This document shows, piece by piece, positions 16,857-24,657 of a stretch of DNA of 28,483 bases. The DNA lies in assembly GCA_017555925.1 (NCBI GenBank), contig JAFZFL010000135.1, positions 1 to 28,483 on the forward strand, in the 5' to 3' direction. The notes beneath the pieces were generated by a model. That model saw nothing but the letters and a program-made list of their open reading frames with translations, was not told the DNA's origin and did not search any database. Positions within the stretch are counted from its first letter, which is position 1; the number at the start of each line of letters is the position of its first letter. Position numbers and translations under genes: made by a program. This stretch comes from Bacteroidales bacterium (lineage in GTDB: Bacteria; Bacteroidota; Bacteroidia; Bacteroidales; UBA932).

Positions 16857-18635
16857 TTATATTATTATTGTGTTTAGTAATCTTTCAGCTACGGCTTTGA
16901 TGACTGGCACAACTACGGTGTTGCCCAATAAATCAAAACCCTCCTTTTCGCTTACATTGAACTTTATTTCATCCGGATATCCGCATAATCTTAAGCCTTC
17001 GCGTAAAGTTAGATTACGTAGGCCACCATTGTCGCCTACATACAATTTCTGCATATCCATGGCCACAAGTGTTGGTGAAATATCATCAGGTGACATTACT
17101 TTGTTTATTTCAAAACTAAGTTTACCTGCAACTATATTGTATCCTTTAGGCTTTGTTGTATCATATTCACGGCGGGACATTGCTACACCACTACTATTCT
17201 TTTCTCGAATTAGTTTTTTAGGGTGTTCAAATTTGAGATAGCCTTTTTTCGTCAAATCTTCCAGCAAATCTTCTAATTCTGCATCATCGAAGAATGTACG
17301 GATTTGTTCAATGGTCAAAGGCATACCATCCATCCAGTCAATTCCTATAATCTCAGCCCATTTTTTCTTTCTACGCTCAGTAAGAATTGTATCAAGCAGT
17401 TTTTTTTGTTTTTCTGAAACGCTTCCTTTGATTTCCAAATCCCAACTATGAATATTGGTGTCTCCACCTCGTTTGTCTTTTATTGATTTTCCATAAAGTT
17501 GTTCTATAGAAAAATGTTGAAGAAGTGTTCGGACGAATGGAGTGTCAACTGTCGGCATTCCTGTTTCAAGGATGTCTCCTAATTTTGATTCCTTTATAGG
17601 AAAATTGTCAAGATTTGGCTTTTTATTGATGCTCCCGACTATATAAATTCTCTTTCTTTCTTGAGGTACACCAAAATATTTTGAGTTGAGTACTCGGAAA
17701 TCAAATTTATATTTCATAGCGTGAAGTTTGTCAAGTATGACTTTCAGAGTTTTTCCGCCATCGTGATTGACAAGACCTTCTACATTTTCAAGTATGAATC
17801 CTTTTGGGCGTTTTTCTTTCATAATACGCTCCACTTCAAAAAACAGTGTGCCTCTTGTATCAGCGAAGCCCTGACGTTTACCAGCTGAACTAAATGCTTG
17901 GCAAGGAAAGCCTGCACAGAGTATGTCGAAATCTGGAATATTCTTGGTATCTACCTTTGTGATATCTCCAGTAATTGTTTCGGTTGGATGATTATCTTTC
18001 AGGACACTCACCGCATACGGCTTTATCTCCGATGTCATAACACATACTGTGGTCAATCCTTTTTCTTTCGCGGCTTGCTCCAGACCACAGCGAATACCAC
18101 CTATTCCTGCAAATAAATCAATAAAACGCAGCACTTTTTCTTGCGAGGTTTTGGCAAGTTGTGGCTGTATCATTTTATCATCAATCGAATTGGCAATATC
18201 TTTCCCTTTGAGGATTGCTGGAGAAAAAGGAACATTAACTCCCACGGTCGGCAATGCTTTTGAAATGAGTTTTTGTATGTCAAGTGGTTCAGAAAGAAGT
18301 TCATCTCCAAGAGAATACACAATATAACTTCCGTTTGGACTTGGATAGCCAAGTGCTTCCATATCGTCCTGCTCTTTGATTGATGAACTAATGCAAGGGA
18401 AAAGATGATAACCATTCTGAGGGTCTTGTATGTTATATATAAGGATATAATCAGGCAACTGCTCTGATATTATTCCTCCTCGTCTTTGAGTAAATAAATC
18501 TTTGTTGAAACGGACATTATAGAGTTTCTCGTATCTGCGAGGTTGCTCTCCGAGAATCCATTGCAATTGAGATTTTTCTTCTCTATATGCACCAAAGAGG
18601 AATGTTCTATCCCAATTGTCGATATATCTAAACAT
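16857..18635 (-). CDS. DNA cytosine-C5 methyltransferase with N-terminal extension
   Basis: Methylates cytosine at C5, probably protecting the host from the neighbouring nuclease. Counted from ATG 18635 (592 residues), motifs are: I FIDLFAGIGG (about 171-180), IV GFPCQAFS with catalytic Cys245, VI ENVEG (about 283), VIII QERKR (about 325) and X GNTVVVPVIKAVAERL near the end. The target-recognition region lies between VIII and IX, about 335-510. About 170 residues precede motif I (LFGAYREEKSQLQWILGE and on); most such enzymes begin almost at motif I, so this is an added domain I do not recognise. ATG 18635 overlaps the regulator stop by 8 nt (ATGTTTAG), implying coupling; an upstream TTG at 18671 is less likely. 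Confidence 0.93.
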   Translation of the reverse strand: MFRYIDNWDRTFLFGAYREEKSQLQWILGEQPRRYEKLYNVRFNKDLFTQRRGGIISEQLPDYILIYNIQDPQNGYHLFPCISSSIKEQDDMEALGYPSPNGSYIVYSLGDELLSEPLDIQKLISKALPTVGVNVPFSPAILKGKDIANSIDDKMIQPQLAKTSQEKVLRFIDLFAGIGGIRCGLEQAAKEKGLTTVCVMTSEIKPYAVSVLKDNHPTETITGDITKVDTKNIPDFDILCAGFPCQAFSSAGKRQGFADTRGTLFFEVERIMKEKRPKGFILENVEGLVNHDGGKTLKVILDKLHAMKYKFDFRVLNSKYFGVPQERKRIYIVGSINKKPNLDNFPIKESKLGDILETGMPTVDTPFVRTLLQHFSIEQLYGKSIKDKRGGDTNIHSWDLEIKGSVSEKQKKLLDTILTERRKKKWAEIIGIDWMDGMPLTIEQIRTFFDDAELEDLLEDLTKKGYLKFEHPKKLIREKNSSGVAMSRREYDTTKPKGYNIVAGKLSFEINKVMSPDDISPTLVAMDMQKLYVGDNGGLRNLTLREGLRLCGYPDEIKFNVSEKEGFDLLGNTVVVPVIKAVAERLLNTIII

Positions 18636-18870
18636 ATTTGATACCTTTGCTTTCAGTTGTTTTACAATCAAGTTCGTTAATCAAGTCCTTAGGGCTGACA
18701 GATAAAACTTTTGCTATTACGAGTAATTGCTCCAATGATGGTTGTGCTTTGTTCTGCACCCATCGGCTCACTGTAATTTCCGATTTTCCGGTATGTTCTG
18801 CCAACCATCTGTTAGTTTTATTCTGTTCTGCGAGAGCTATTCTTATTCTATTGATTGGTTGTTCTATCAT
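18628..18870 (-). CDS. Xre-family control protein of the restriction module
   Basis: An 80-residue helix-turn-helix protein: RIRIALAEQNKTNRWLAEHT, then GKSEITVSRWVQNKAQPSLE and a short helix LLVIAKVLSVSPKDLI, the standard HTH_3/Cro-like fold. It is the first gene of a C-M-R operon and overlaps the methyltransferase start by 8 nt. Small Xre proteins in this place usually time restriction expression after entry into a new cell. Its likely binding site is the dyad at 18915-18933 just upstream. HTH identity is strong; the control role is inferred from context. Confidence 0.85.
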   Translation of the reverse strand: MIEQPINRIRIALAEQNKTNRWLAEHTGKSEITVSRWVQNKAQPSLEQLLVIAKVLSVSPKDLINELDCKTTESKGIKYV

Positions 18871-18890
18871 ATCTTTAATACTTTTAATTA

Positions 18891-18898
18891 CAAAAGTA
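18891..18898 (-). promoter_or_regulatory. -7 box of the control-protein/RM operon
   Basis: On the minus strand TACTTTTG matches the Bacteroidetes TAnnTTTG box, ending 20 nt before the ATG at 18870. No TTTG element was found at the expected 19-21 nt upstream; an activator may be needed, as for some control proteins. Confidence 0.45.
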
Positions 18899-18914
18899 GC
18901 AAAACAAATTCAAG

Positions 18915-18933
18915 TTTATCGTAATTTGATAAA
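18915..18933. promoter_or_regulatory. Candidate operator upstream of the control protein
   Basis: TTTATC, 7-nt spacer, GATAAA: a perfect 6-bp dyad just upstream of the -7 box, in the position expected for a control-protein binding site. AT-rich context makes chance occurrence possible. Confidence 0.35.
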
Positions 18934-19221
18934 TAATTAACTAAATTTGAGTTGAAAGATAATTGCGATGATGCCTTTTAAGTAGAGCTCAATGAAGGCT
19001 CGCTTGCTAACCCTGAATTCGAAGATCTGGAAGAGGGCATAGTTGGTGTGGAAGCCGTTCTCAATGGAAACTGCGGGACATGAGAATGGCGGAAGATATA
19101 GAAGTTTTCTTCGTAGTCAGTCAGAATATGCAATCATAGTAATTAGATTGAATATTCTGATTATCTTTATATTTATTCTAACTCATACCTAATAAATCCC
19201 ATCATTTCACCTATAAAACAC

Positions 19222-19258
19222 CAGCGGGATAAACAAATTGTTTTTGTTTATCCCGCTG
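19222..19258 (-). terminator. Strong hairpin terminator of the DUF2795 gene
   Basis: A perfect 16-bp stem (CAGCGGGATAAACAAA pairing with TTTGTTTATCCCGCTG) with a 5-nt loop, 31 nt after the DUF2795 stop. On the minus strand it is followed by a short T-run (GTGTTTTA). It also marks the right edge of the accessory region. Confidence 0.8.
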
Positions 19259-19289
19259 ATATTTAATTGTTTAATTGGTTTTTAACCTA

Positions 19290-19511
19290 TTAATACTCGT
19301 CTTCGTTGAACAAGAAGTCCTCTTTGCTTGGATAGTCTGGCCAAATCTCCTCAATGCTGTCATAAATCTCGCCGTCATCTTCAAGATCGTTCAAGTTCTC
19401 TATTACTTCAAGAGGGGCTCCTGAACGTGTTGCGTAATCAATAAGCTCATCTTTTGATGCTGGCCATGGTGCATCCTCAAGTTTTGATGCAAGTTCTAGT
19501 GTCCAATACAT
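19290..19511 (-). CDS. DUF2795 domain protein
   Basis: A 73-residue acidic protein (WTLELASKLEDAPWPASKDE, YATRSGAPLEVIENL, EEIWPDYPSKEDFLFNEDEY) matching the short DUF2795 family that is well conserved in Bacteroidetes. The function is not known. It has its own promoter (box at 19570-19577) and terminator (19222-19258), so it is probably a monocistronic, well-expressed gene. The conservation of this small protein supports it as real despite its size. Confidence 0.88.
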   Translation of the reverse strand: MYWTLELASKLEDAPWPASKDELIDYATRSGAPLEVIENLNDLEDDGEIYDSIEEIWPDYPSKEDFLFNEDEY

Positions 19512-19569
19512 AATATAACAAAATAATAATTAGATAATTAACTCTCTTTTACCTCTAAAATGAGGGGTG

Positions 19570-19601
19570 CAAATATAGTAAAAGTTTTATTATATCCTAA
19601 A
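19570..19601 (-). promoter_or_regulatory. Promoter of the DUF2795 gene
   Basis: On the minus strand TATATTTG (19577-19570) matches the -7 box, with TTTA (19601-19598) 20 nt upstream as a near -33 element. This leaves a leader of about 50 nt before the ATG at 19511. Confidence 0.6.
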
Positions 19602-19641
19602 AATATTGGGGCCTATATATTTATAGCAACCAAAATTGTAT

Positions 19642-20211
19642 TTATGGCAACCAGAATGTTTCATCAACACCGCTCTTATGGCAGAAAAATCTTCCGAGAA
19701 CAAAAAGGTAGTCTGAAAGTCTGTTCAAATATTTTATACCTCTTGCCAATTGGCTTTCAGAGGCATTTTCATCGTTTGCTTCTTCGTTGGCAATATCAAG
19801 GATACAAAGTGCGTGGCGTTCTGCCCTGCGGCAAATGGTTCTTGCAACGTGACACTCAGATGCTTCGCGAGGCGAACCTGGTAGTATGAATGCTGTTTGT
19901 GGAGGCATCTCTCCTGTCATACGGTCAATCTCCGCTTCAAGAAAACCAATCTCCCCGGCTGGCAGTTCAGAGAGCTTCTTGAAAGAGCCGTCGGATGCGA
20001 AGTGTGCAGATACAACCATCAGATTCTCTTGTATTTTTTGCAATATTTTTTGCTCGTAGCTGTAAGAGATATCACTTATAATCACACCTATATATGAAAT
20101 CAGTTCGTCAACATCGCCATAGGCCTCTACACGAGGATGGTTTTTGGGAACTCTTTTGCCTCCAACCAATGAGGTGGTTCCTTTATCTCCAGTTTTTGTG
20201 TATACTTTCAT
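19642..20211 (-). CDS. Corrinoid adenosyltransferase (PduO/MMAB type)
   Basis: A 189-residue ATP:cob(I)alamin adenosyltransferase that makes adenosylcobalamin from cob(I)alamin and ATP in the cytoplasm. The N-terminal signature is YTKTGDKGTTSLVGGKRVPK (ATP-binding loop), followed by RVEAYGDVDELISYIG. Late motifs are ARTICRRAERHA and YLNRLSDYLFVLGRFF, as in the PduO/MMAB family. The size is typical. It starts 4 nt after the ABC ATPase stop, so it is the last gene of the operon. No cobalamin riboswitch precedes it, so it is driven by the upstream genes. It implies a B12-dependent enzyme such as methylmalonyl-CoA mutase elsewhere. Confidence 0.93.
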   Translation of the reverse strand: MKVYTKTGDKGTTSLVGGKRVPKNHPRVEAYGDVDELISYIGVIISDISYSYEQKILQKIQENLMVVSAHFASDGSFKKLSELPAGEIGFLEAEIDRMTGEMPPQTAFILPGSPREASECHVARTICRRAERHALCILDIANEEANDENASESQLARGIKYLNRLSDYLFVLGRFFCHKSGVDETFWLP

Positions 20212-20215
20212 AATG

Positions 20216-20941
20216 TTATCTGTTTATTCTATCATAATTTGTAAGGTCACTTTCAATTTTGCCGTCACGCAATCTTATTATGCGTCTTGCATATTTGGCA
20301 ATATCCTCTTCATGTGTAACAACAATAACAGTATTGCCATTGTTGTATATCTCCTCAAAGAGATTCATAATCTCTACAGAGGTCTTTGTGTCTAGGTTGC
20401 CCGTAGGCTCATCGGCGAGTATAATTGAAGGAGTGTTTATAAGGGCTCTTGCAACAGCAACCCTCTGTCTTTGTCCGCCGCTCAGTTCAGACGGCTTATG
20501 CTCCATTCTCTCTTCAAGTCCAACCTGGGCAAGTGCAACATGCGCCCTCTTCATACGCTCATTCTTGGATACTCCTGCATAAATCAGCGGCAGGGCAACA
20601 TTCTCTATTGAGCTATATTTGGGAAGAAGATTGAATGACTGGAATACAAAACCTATTTCGCGGTTTCTTATATCTGCAAGTTTGCTGTCATCCATCTTGC
20701 TTACATCTGTGCCATTGAGAATATAAGTGCCCTCCGTTGGGGTATCCAGGCATCCCAAAATATTCATCAATGTAGATTTTCCGCTTCCCGACGGCCCCAT
20801 AATAGCAACATACTCATTCTCATGTATTGAGATCTCTACGCCGTCCAGAGCCTTGACCTGTTGTGCCCCCAGGCGATATATCTTCTTAATGCCGTCAATA
20901 CGGATAATCTCTCTGCTATTTTTATCTGAACTCCTCTCCAT
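20216..20941 (-). CDS. LolD/MacB-type ABC transporter ATPase
   Basis: A 241-residue ATP-binding subunit from ATG 20941. Walker [10 protein letters not shown], the Q-loop [14 protein letters not shown], signature [15 protein letters not shown], Walker [13 protein letters not shown] and switch His in VVTHEED match the LolD/MacB/FtsE group, whose partners are FtsX-fold permeases. No permease lies nearby, so its partner is encoded elsewhere. A TTG at 20977 would extend it by 12 residues and overlap the mqnB stop by 4 nt (TTGA); ATG 20941 is preferred because the added residues are not typical of the family. It is cotranscribed with mqnB and the adenosyltransferase. Confidence 0.9.
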   Translation of the reverse strand: MERSSDKNSREIIRIDGIKKIYRLGAQQVKALDGVEISIHENEYVAIMGPSGSGKSTLMNILGCLDTPTEGTYILNGTDVSKMDDSKLADIRNREIGFVFQSFNLLPKYSSIENVALPLIYAGVSKNERMKRAHVALAQVGLEERMEHKPSELSGGQRQRVAVARALINTPSIILADEPTGNLDTKTSVEIMNLFEEIYNNGNTVIVVTHEEDIAKYARRIIRLRDGKIESDLTNYDRINR

Positions 20942-20973
20942 CACCCTAAAATTATCACTCAACTTTTCCAATA

Positions 20974-21684
20974 TCAAACAAATATTTTAAAGAAATCAAT
21001 CATAGCCCTTCTCAGACTCTCCAGAGCCATTGGCGTATTCCATTTTTCACGCTCTTTTTCTCCAACCTCATTTGAGACAGTGCGTAACTCAAAGAATGGA
21101 ATCCCCTCCTGCAAACATACATAATATACAGCTGCGCCCTCCATGCTCTCAATATGGGGAGCAAATTGTCTGATCAGCTCATCTCTCCTTTCGGCACCTC
21201 CAGTAACTGTCTGTACTGTAACACCAACTCCCTCCCTGTAGTTTTTCAGGTACTCTTCAATCTTCCCGTCAAGTTTTACCCTATGCAGGGCACCGCCTTT
21301 GAATGGGAAGAGATCTGCATCAAGAATATCATATTGGAAGAGTGTCTGGAATCCGAACAGAGTCTCAAATCCAAGATCTCCAAAGTACTCTTTGCCTATT
21401 ACGGCAGTGCTTCCCATTGGGAAGAGTGCCTTCTCCTGGGGTGTATCATTGAAACTGTAGCTGCCGGCTATGCCTATATTTATCACAAGATTGTATGGCT
21501 TACCATCATGTGCAGCCTCTATAATCTTTTTTGTAAGCCTATAGCATGTTGAGGTTGTACCTATGCCTGTAAGCATAAACTCAACCTCCAAAACATCTTT
21601 AAGAGGGTACTCATAGGCTCTGTATGCTTGTTGGGCACATGTTATTTCCTCTTGTTCTGCTGCAGTAATCAGTACTCTTTTCAT
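20974..21684 (-). CDS. mqnB: Futalosine hydrolase
   Basis: A 236-residue nucleosidase of the MTA/SAH-nucleosidase fold. It cleaves futalosine to dehypoxanthine futalosine and hypoxanthine in the futalosine route to menaquinone. Visible features: [17 protein letters not shown] near the start, INIGIAGSY, and the purine-site region [11 protein letters not shown] followed by [15 protein letters not shown], with the NEVG-type ending rather than the SD of MtnN. It is in an operon with a two-component system upstream and an ABC ATPase downstream. It implies menaquinone-based respiration, in line with the quinone-linked polyferredoxin nearby. MTA/SAH nucleosidase is the alternative but fits less well. 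Confidence 0.88.
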   Translation of the reverse strand: MKRVLITAAEQEEITCAQQAYRAYEYPLKDVLEVEFMLTGIGTTSTCYRLTKKIIEAAHDGKPYNLVINIGIAGSYSFNDTPQEKALFPMGSTAVIGKEYFGDLGFETLFGFQTLFQYDILDADLFPFKGGALHRVKLDGKIEEYLKNYREGVGVTVQTVTGGAERRDELIRQFAPHIESMEGAAVYYVCLQEGIPFFELRTVSNEVGEKEREKWNTPMALESLRRAMIDFFKIFV

Positions 21685-21723
21685 ATATATGATAAACTAA
21701 TAAATTGTCGGGAAGATATTTGA

Positions 21724-23094
21724 CTATAGGGAGTAGAGATGGAATTTAAAGATTACTCCACCCTCAGGTCCGTTTTCAACTGAGATCTCACCTTTGTGGT
21801 AAAGTACGGCACTGCGTACAATGGAAAGTCCCAAGCCTGTGCCGCCCCTTTTACGGGTACGACCCTCTTCAATCCTGTAAAAACGTTCAAATATACGGGG
21901 GATATACTCTTCAGGTATTCCTTTGCCCGTATCGGTATAGGTAAATTCAATTCTGTATCCTCCATCACCGGGTATCTGGTTTATTCCGGCATGTATGGAT
22001 ATGACTGTATCTTTTCCTCCATGTTCAATAGAGTTGTCAATAAGGTTCTTGAACAGTGAATAGATGAGCGTATAACACCCCTCCATCCTTAAGTTGTTGC
22101 TGAACAATATGTTTAATGTAATATTATTGCTCTTGAACTTGTAGTCGAGTTCATCCCTTATCTCACTGATACACTTTGAGAGCAAGACCTCTTCATTCTT
22201 GAAAGCATCTGAGCGTTCATCAAGTTTGTTGAGAGTTGAGACATCATATATGAGGGATGAGAGTCTCATTGATTGTGAGTAGGCCTTGTCAATGAACTTA
22301 AGGATTTGCTCCCTGCTCATTTCGGGAGAGCTTAATATGGTCTCAAGATAGGCTCTTACAGCTGTAATTGGAGTCTTGAGTTCATGTGACACATTCTGGC
22401 TGAGCTGCTGCTTGTAGAGTTTGGTCTGTTCAAACTGGTCAAATGTGTCAATTACATTTTTGCATATCTTTCCGAACTCATCATGCGGAAAGTCTATTTT
22501 GCTATAATCCTTATTTGGACTCTTGACAATCTCAATGAATTTTTGGAGCGTCCTCAAAGGATGCGTAAGCTTGTGGCTTATGTAGAATATTGCTATTGCC
22601 AGTGCAATAAAAAGCAGTGTTATGACATAGATATATTTCTGCTCATGTTCTATCTGTGTTATTATATCTTTCTTGCATTCAATACCTGTCCTTACATACA
22701 TGTTGTTGAATTTCCTTGTATAAAAAAGGTAATCTGAATTCATGCTCTGCGATTTGCGGAATACCGTACTTATTTCAAACTGGTCTGCCATGGCAAACTC
22801 CTTGCGCTCAAAGATGCTGTCAACAAGAGTAGGCTTGAAGTTGTCATACAATACGGTTTTATTGCTGTCAAGAATTGTATGCCTGATGTTGGCTGGGGTA
22901 GGGATTGAATCGTATGGGGTGTTGGACTCCAGTGAGTTGCAGGCTATATCATTGTAAAGCACAAGTTTTACCTTAAGAGTCTCAAGGTTGTAGTTTATCT
23001 CCTTATTGTATGACATCAATACAAATGCCAGACCCAGAATTGACAGTGCTACAAGAAAGTAGAGAATAAGATTATACTGATATTTTACTCTCAT
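21724..23094 (-). CDS. Membrane sensor histidine kinase
   Basis: A 456-residue kinase. Two transmembrane segments (about 10-28 and 152-172) bracket a periplasmic sensor of about 120 residues. A HAMP-like linker (SHKLTHPLRTLQKFIEIVKS) follows, then HisKA with phospho-acceptor His237 in SHELKTPITAVRAY. The ATPase domain has N-box NLIDNSIEHGG, G1 YTDTGKGIPEEYIPRIFERF and G2 GGTGLGLSIV. All catalytic motifs look intact. It lies 35 nt downstream of its response regulator and is followed 39 nt later by mqnB. The organisation resembles Bacteroidetes RprX/RprY-type pairs, but the signal cannot be read from sequence. Confidence 0.93.
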   Translation of the reverse strand: MRVKYQYNLILYFLVALSILGLAFVLMSYNKEINYNLETLKVKLVLYNDIACNSLESNTPYDSIPTPANIRHTILDSNKTVLYDNFKPTLVDSIFERKEFAMADQFEISTVFRKSQSMNSDYLFYTRKFNNMYVRTGIECKKDIITQIEHEQKYIYVITLLFIALAIAIFYISHKLTHPLRTLQKFIEIVKSPNKDYSKIDFPHDEFGKICKNVIDTFDQFEQTKLYKQQLSQNVSHELKTPITAVRAYLETILSSPEMSREQILKFIDKAYSQSMRLSSLIYDVSTLNKLDERSDAFKNEEVLLSKCISEIRDELDYKFKSNNITLNILFSNNLRMEGCYTLIYSLFKNLIDNSIEHGGKDTVISIHAGINQIPGDGGYRIEFTYTDTGKGIPEEYIPRIFERFYRIEEGRTRKRGGTGLGLSIVRSAVLYHKGEISVENGPEGGVIFKFHLYSL

Positions 23095-23129
23095 ATTAGG
23101 ATGCTTTACAATATGTTCATGTTATACTC

Positions 23130-23855
23130 CTACTCTGTGGGTTGGAAACAGTATCCGTACCCTGAGCGGTTTATGATGGAATTGCCATTTTCAAGCAGTT
23201 TCTTCCTCAAACGGGCAATATGTACGTCTACCGTTCTGTCAAGAACATAGCTCTCATTTTTCCATACCAATTTAAGGATCTCCTCCCTTGGAAAGAACTT
23301 CTTACGGTTGCTTGTCAAAAGATTGAGGATGTCAAACTCCTTTTTTGTGAGAAAAATCTCAGTCTGCCCCAGGAAGACCCTCTTCTCCTCAATATCAATG
23401 ACCAGTTTGCCGTTTTTGAAGAGTTTGTTCTCTTTTATAGCGGGAGCCGCGTCACTCTGTGGTGGATTTGCAACATAGACTCTGTTTAGCACAGCATTGA
23501 TTCTGGCTATAACCTCTTTAATTGAAAATGGTTTTGGTATATAGTCATCACCTCCTTTCTCAAAACCTTTGAGTATGTCGGATTCGGTATTAAGTGCCGA
23601 CAGGAAGATGACAGGTATATTGTTATTGTACTCCTCTCTGAGCAGTTGGACCATCTTGAGGCCGCTTATGCCATCCATCATGATGTCGAGAAGAATAAGA
23701 TGAAACCCTTTCTTCAATTTGACCAGAGCCTCTTCGGCACTGGTGGCTATCTCTACATAAAAGCCTGAATTCTGCAAATTGAAGTGGAGGATGTCGCAAA
23801 TGTCCTCTTCATCATCCACTACCATTATCCTGTATTTGTCTTGCCCTTGTATCAT
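23130..23855 (-). CDS. OmpR/PhoB-family response regulator
   Basis: A 241-residue regulator from ATG 23855. The receiver domain (about 9-120) has acidic pair D14-D15 (VVDDEED), phospho-acceptor D57 (LILLDIMMDG), a Ser/Thr switch (IFLSALN) and Lys (YIPKPFS). The C-terminal winged helix (about 145-240) has the OmpR-type pattern: KEFDILNLLTSNRKKFFPRE, then VDVHIARLRKKL and GYGYCF. The frame stays open upstream to 24017, but that stretch covers the folE promoter and has no coding look; 23888 is too close to the predicted start site. It is the first gene of the operon with the kinase. Phosphorylation by the kinase and DNA binding follow from family knowledge. Confidence 0.93.
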   Translation of the reverse strand: MIQGQDKYRIMVVDDEEDICDILHFNLQNSGFYVEIATSAEEALVKLKKGFHLILLDIMMDGISGLKMVQLLREEYNNNIPVIFLSALNTESDILKGFEKGGDDYIPKPFSIKEVIARINAVLNRVYVANPPQSDAAPAIKENKLFKNGKLVIDIEEKRVFLGQTEIFLTKKEFDILNLLTSNRKKFFPREEILKLVWKNESYVLDRTVDVHIARLRKKLLENGNSIINRSGYGYCFQPTE

Positions 23856-23896
23856 AAGATAAGTTGTGATTTTGGGGGGTATAACCATGTGACGTA

Positions 23897-23927
23897 CAAA
23901 AATAATGATTATTTTGAATATTGGAAA
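23897..23927 (-). promoter_or_regulatory. Promoter of the two-component operon
   Basis: On the minus strand TATTTTTG (23904-23897) matches the -7 box, with TTTC (23927-23924) 19 nt upstream as a near -33 element. The ATG at 23855 lies about 40 nt further on. Confidence 0.5.
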
Positions 23928-23932
23928 TTGGA

Positions 23933-23964
23933 TTTCATGATAATGTTTTGTTTTTATACCTTTG
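23933..23964 (+). promoter_or_regulatory. Promoter of folE
   Basis: TACCTTTG (23957-23964) matches the -7 box, with TTTC (23933-23936) 20 nt upstream as a near -33 element. It faces away from the two-component promoter; the two -33 elements are only 5 nt apart, so one bound regulator could affect both. Confidence 0.55.
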
Positions 23965-24003
23965 TAAATTACATGTTTTATTAAATAGGATAATTGGAGA
24001 GTT

Positions 24004-24603
24004 ATGGCATATAACAAGATAGAGGAGTTTGATCCTCAAACAACAGCAAAGTTGGCAGAGCATTATAAAGCAATTCTTGATCTTTTGGGAGAGAACTCTT
24101 TGAGAGAGGGCTTGTTGAAAACCCCGGAGAGGGTAGCAAAGGCTATGCAGTTTCTTACACAAGGCTACAATGCAGATCCTGTGGAGATTCTTAAATCGGC
24201 ACTCTTTAAAGAGGAGTACAAACAGATTGTATTGGTTAAGGATATTGAAATTTATTCGATGTGTGAGCATCATATGCTCCCTTTTTATGGCAAGGCGCAT
24301 GTTGCCTATATTCCTAACGGAGTAATTACCGGCTTGAGCAAGATTCCACGTGTGGTTGATGCATTTGCCCGCCGTTTGCAGGTCCAGGAGCGTCTTACAG
24401 TGCAGATTAGGGATTGTATTCAGGATACTTTGAACCCTCTTGGAGTTGCAGTGGTTATTGAGGCAGCCCACATGTGTATGCAGATAAGGGGTGTTCAGAA
24501 ACAGAACTCTGTTACAACCACATCTGCCTTTACAGGTGCCTTCCTTAAGGATTTGAGAACAAGGGAGGAGTTTATGAGACTGATAGGAGTGAACCTTCAT
24601 TAA
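24004..24603 (+). CDS. folE: GTP cyclohydrolase I
   Basis: A 199-residue enzyme that converts GTP to 7,8-dihydroneopterin triphosphate, the first step to tetrahydrofolate (and to queuosine precursors). Zinc ligands are C87 and H90 in [10 protein letters not shown] and C158 in [10 protein letters not shown]; their 71-residue spacing is the same as for C110 and C181 in E. coli Fol[19 protein letters not shown] is the GTP-binding end. It starts 54 nt before a short gap to the polyferredoxin gene and is divergent from the response regulator. It is complete and intact. Confidence 0.97.
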   Translation: MAYNKIEEFDPQTTAKLAEHYKAILDLLGENSLREGLLKTPERVAKAMQFLTQGYNADPVEILKSALFKEEYKQIVLVKDIEIYSMCEHHMLPFYGKAHVAYIPNGVITGLSKIPRVVDAFARRLQVQERLTVQIRDCIQDTLNPLGVAVVIEAAHMCMQIRGVQKQNSVTTTSAFTGAFLKDLRTREEFMRLIGVNLH

Positions 24604-24657
24604 CAAGTTTCGTTGCAGGTACTGGAGAGTAAATATCAGAATATAATTACAAATAAT

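Larger units (their letters stand above)
18871..19289. other. Gene-poor 419-bp stretch with a GC-richer scrap
   Basis: It holds the RM operon promoter and dyad at its left end and the DUF2795 terminator at its right end. Between them, about 18985-19085 is GC-rich (50 of 99 bases) against strongly AT-rich flanks. The patch is open in two ways: 33 codons on + (18982-19083, NPEFEDLEEGIVGVEAVL) and about 60 codons on - (down to about 18940, GFHTNYALFQIFEFRVSKR, ending LKFS). Neither has a convincing start, and I recognise neither; the minus frame has the more protein-like codon pattern. It may be the scrap of a decayed mobile or accessory gene. Confidence 0.4.

Noticed and set aside
15668..19220. 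Integrase-borne genomic island with flanking direct repeats
   Set aside because: No integrase, transposase or tRNA target was found and no matching repeat pair was seen at the two edges; the heptamer of 15607-15657 is not repeated on the right side.
19512..19641. Cobalamin riboswitch associated with the adenosyltransferase
   Set aside because: The adenosyltransferase starts at 20211 only 4 nt after the preceding gene, and 19512-19641 is its downstream side; no conserved B12-box was seen.
23856..24017. Extended N-terminus for the response regulator
   Set aside because: The stretch overlaps the folE promoter and start, encodes an atypical hydrophobic lead, and lies upstream of the regulator's predicted transcription start.
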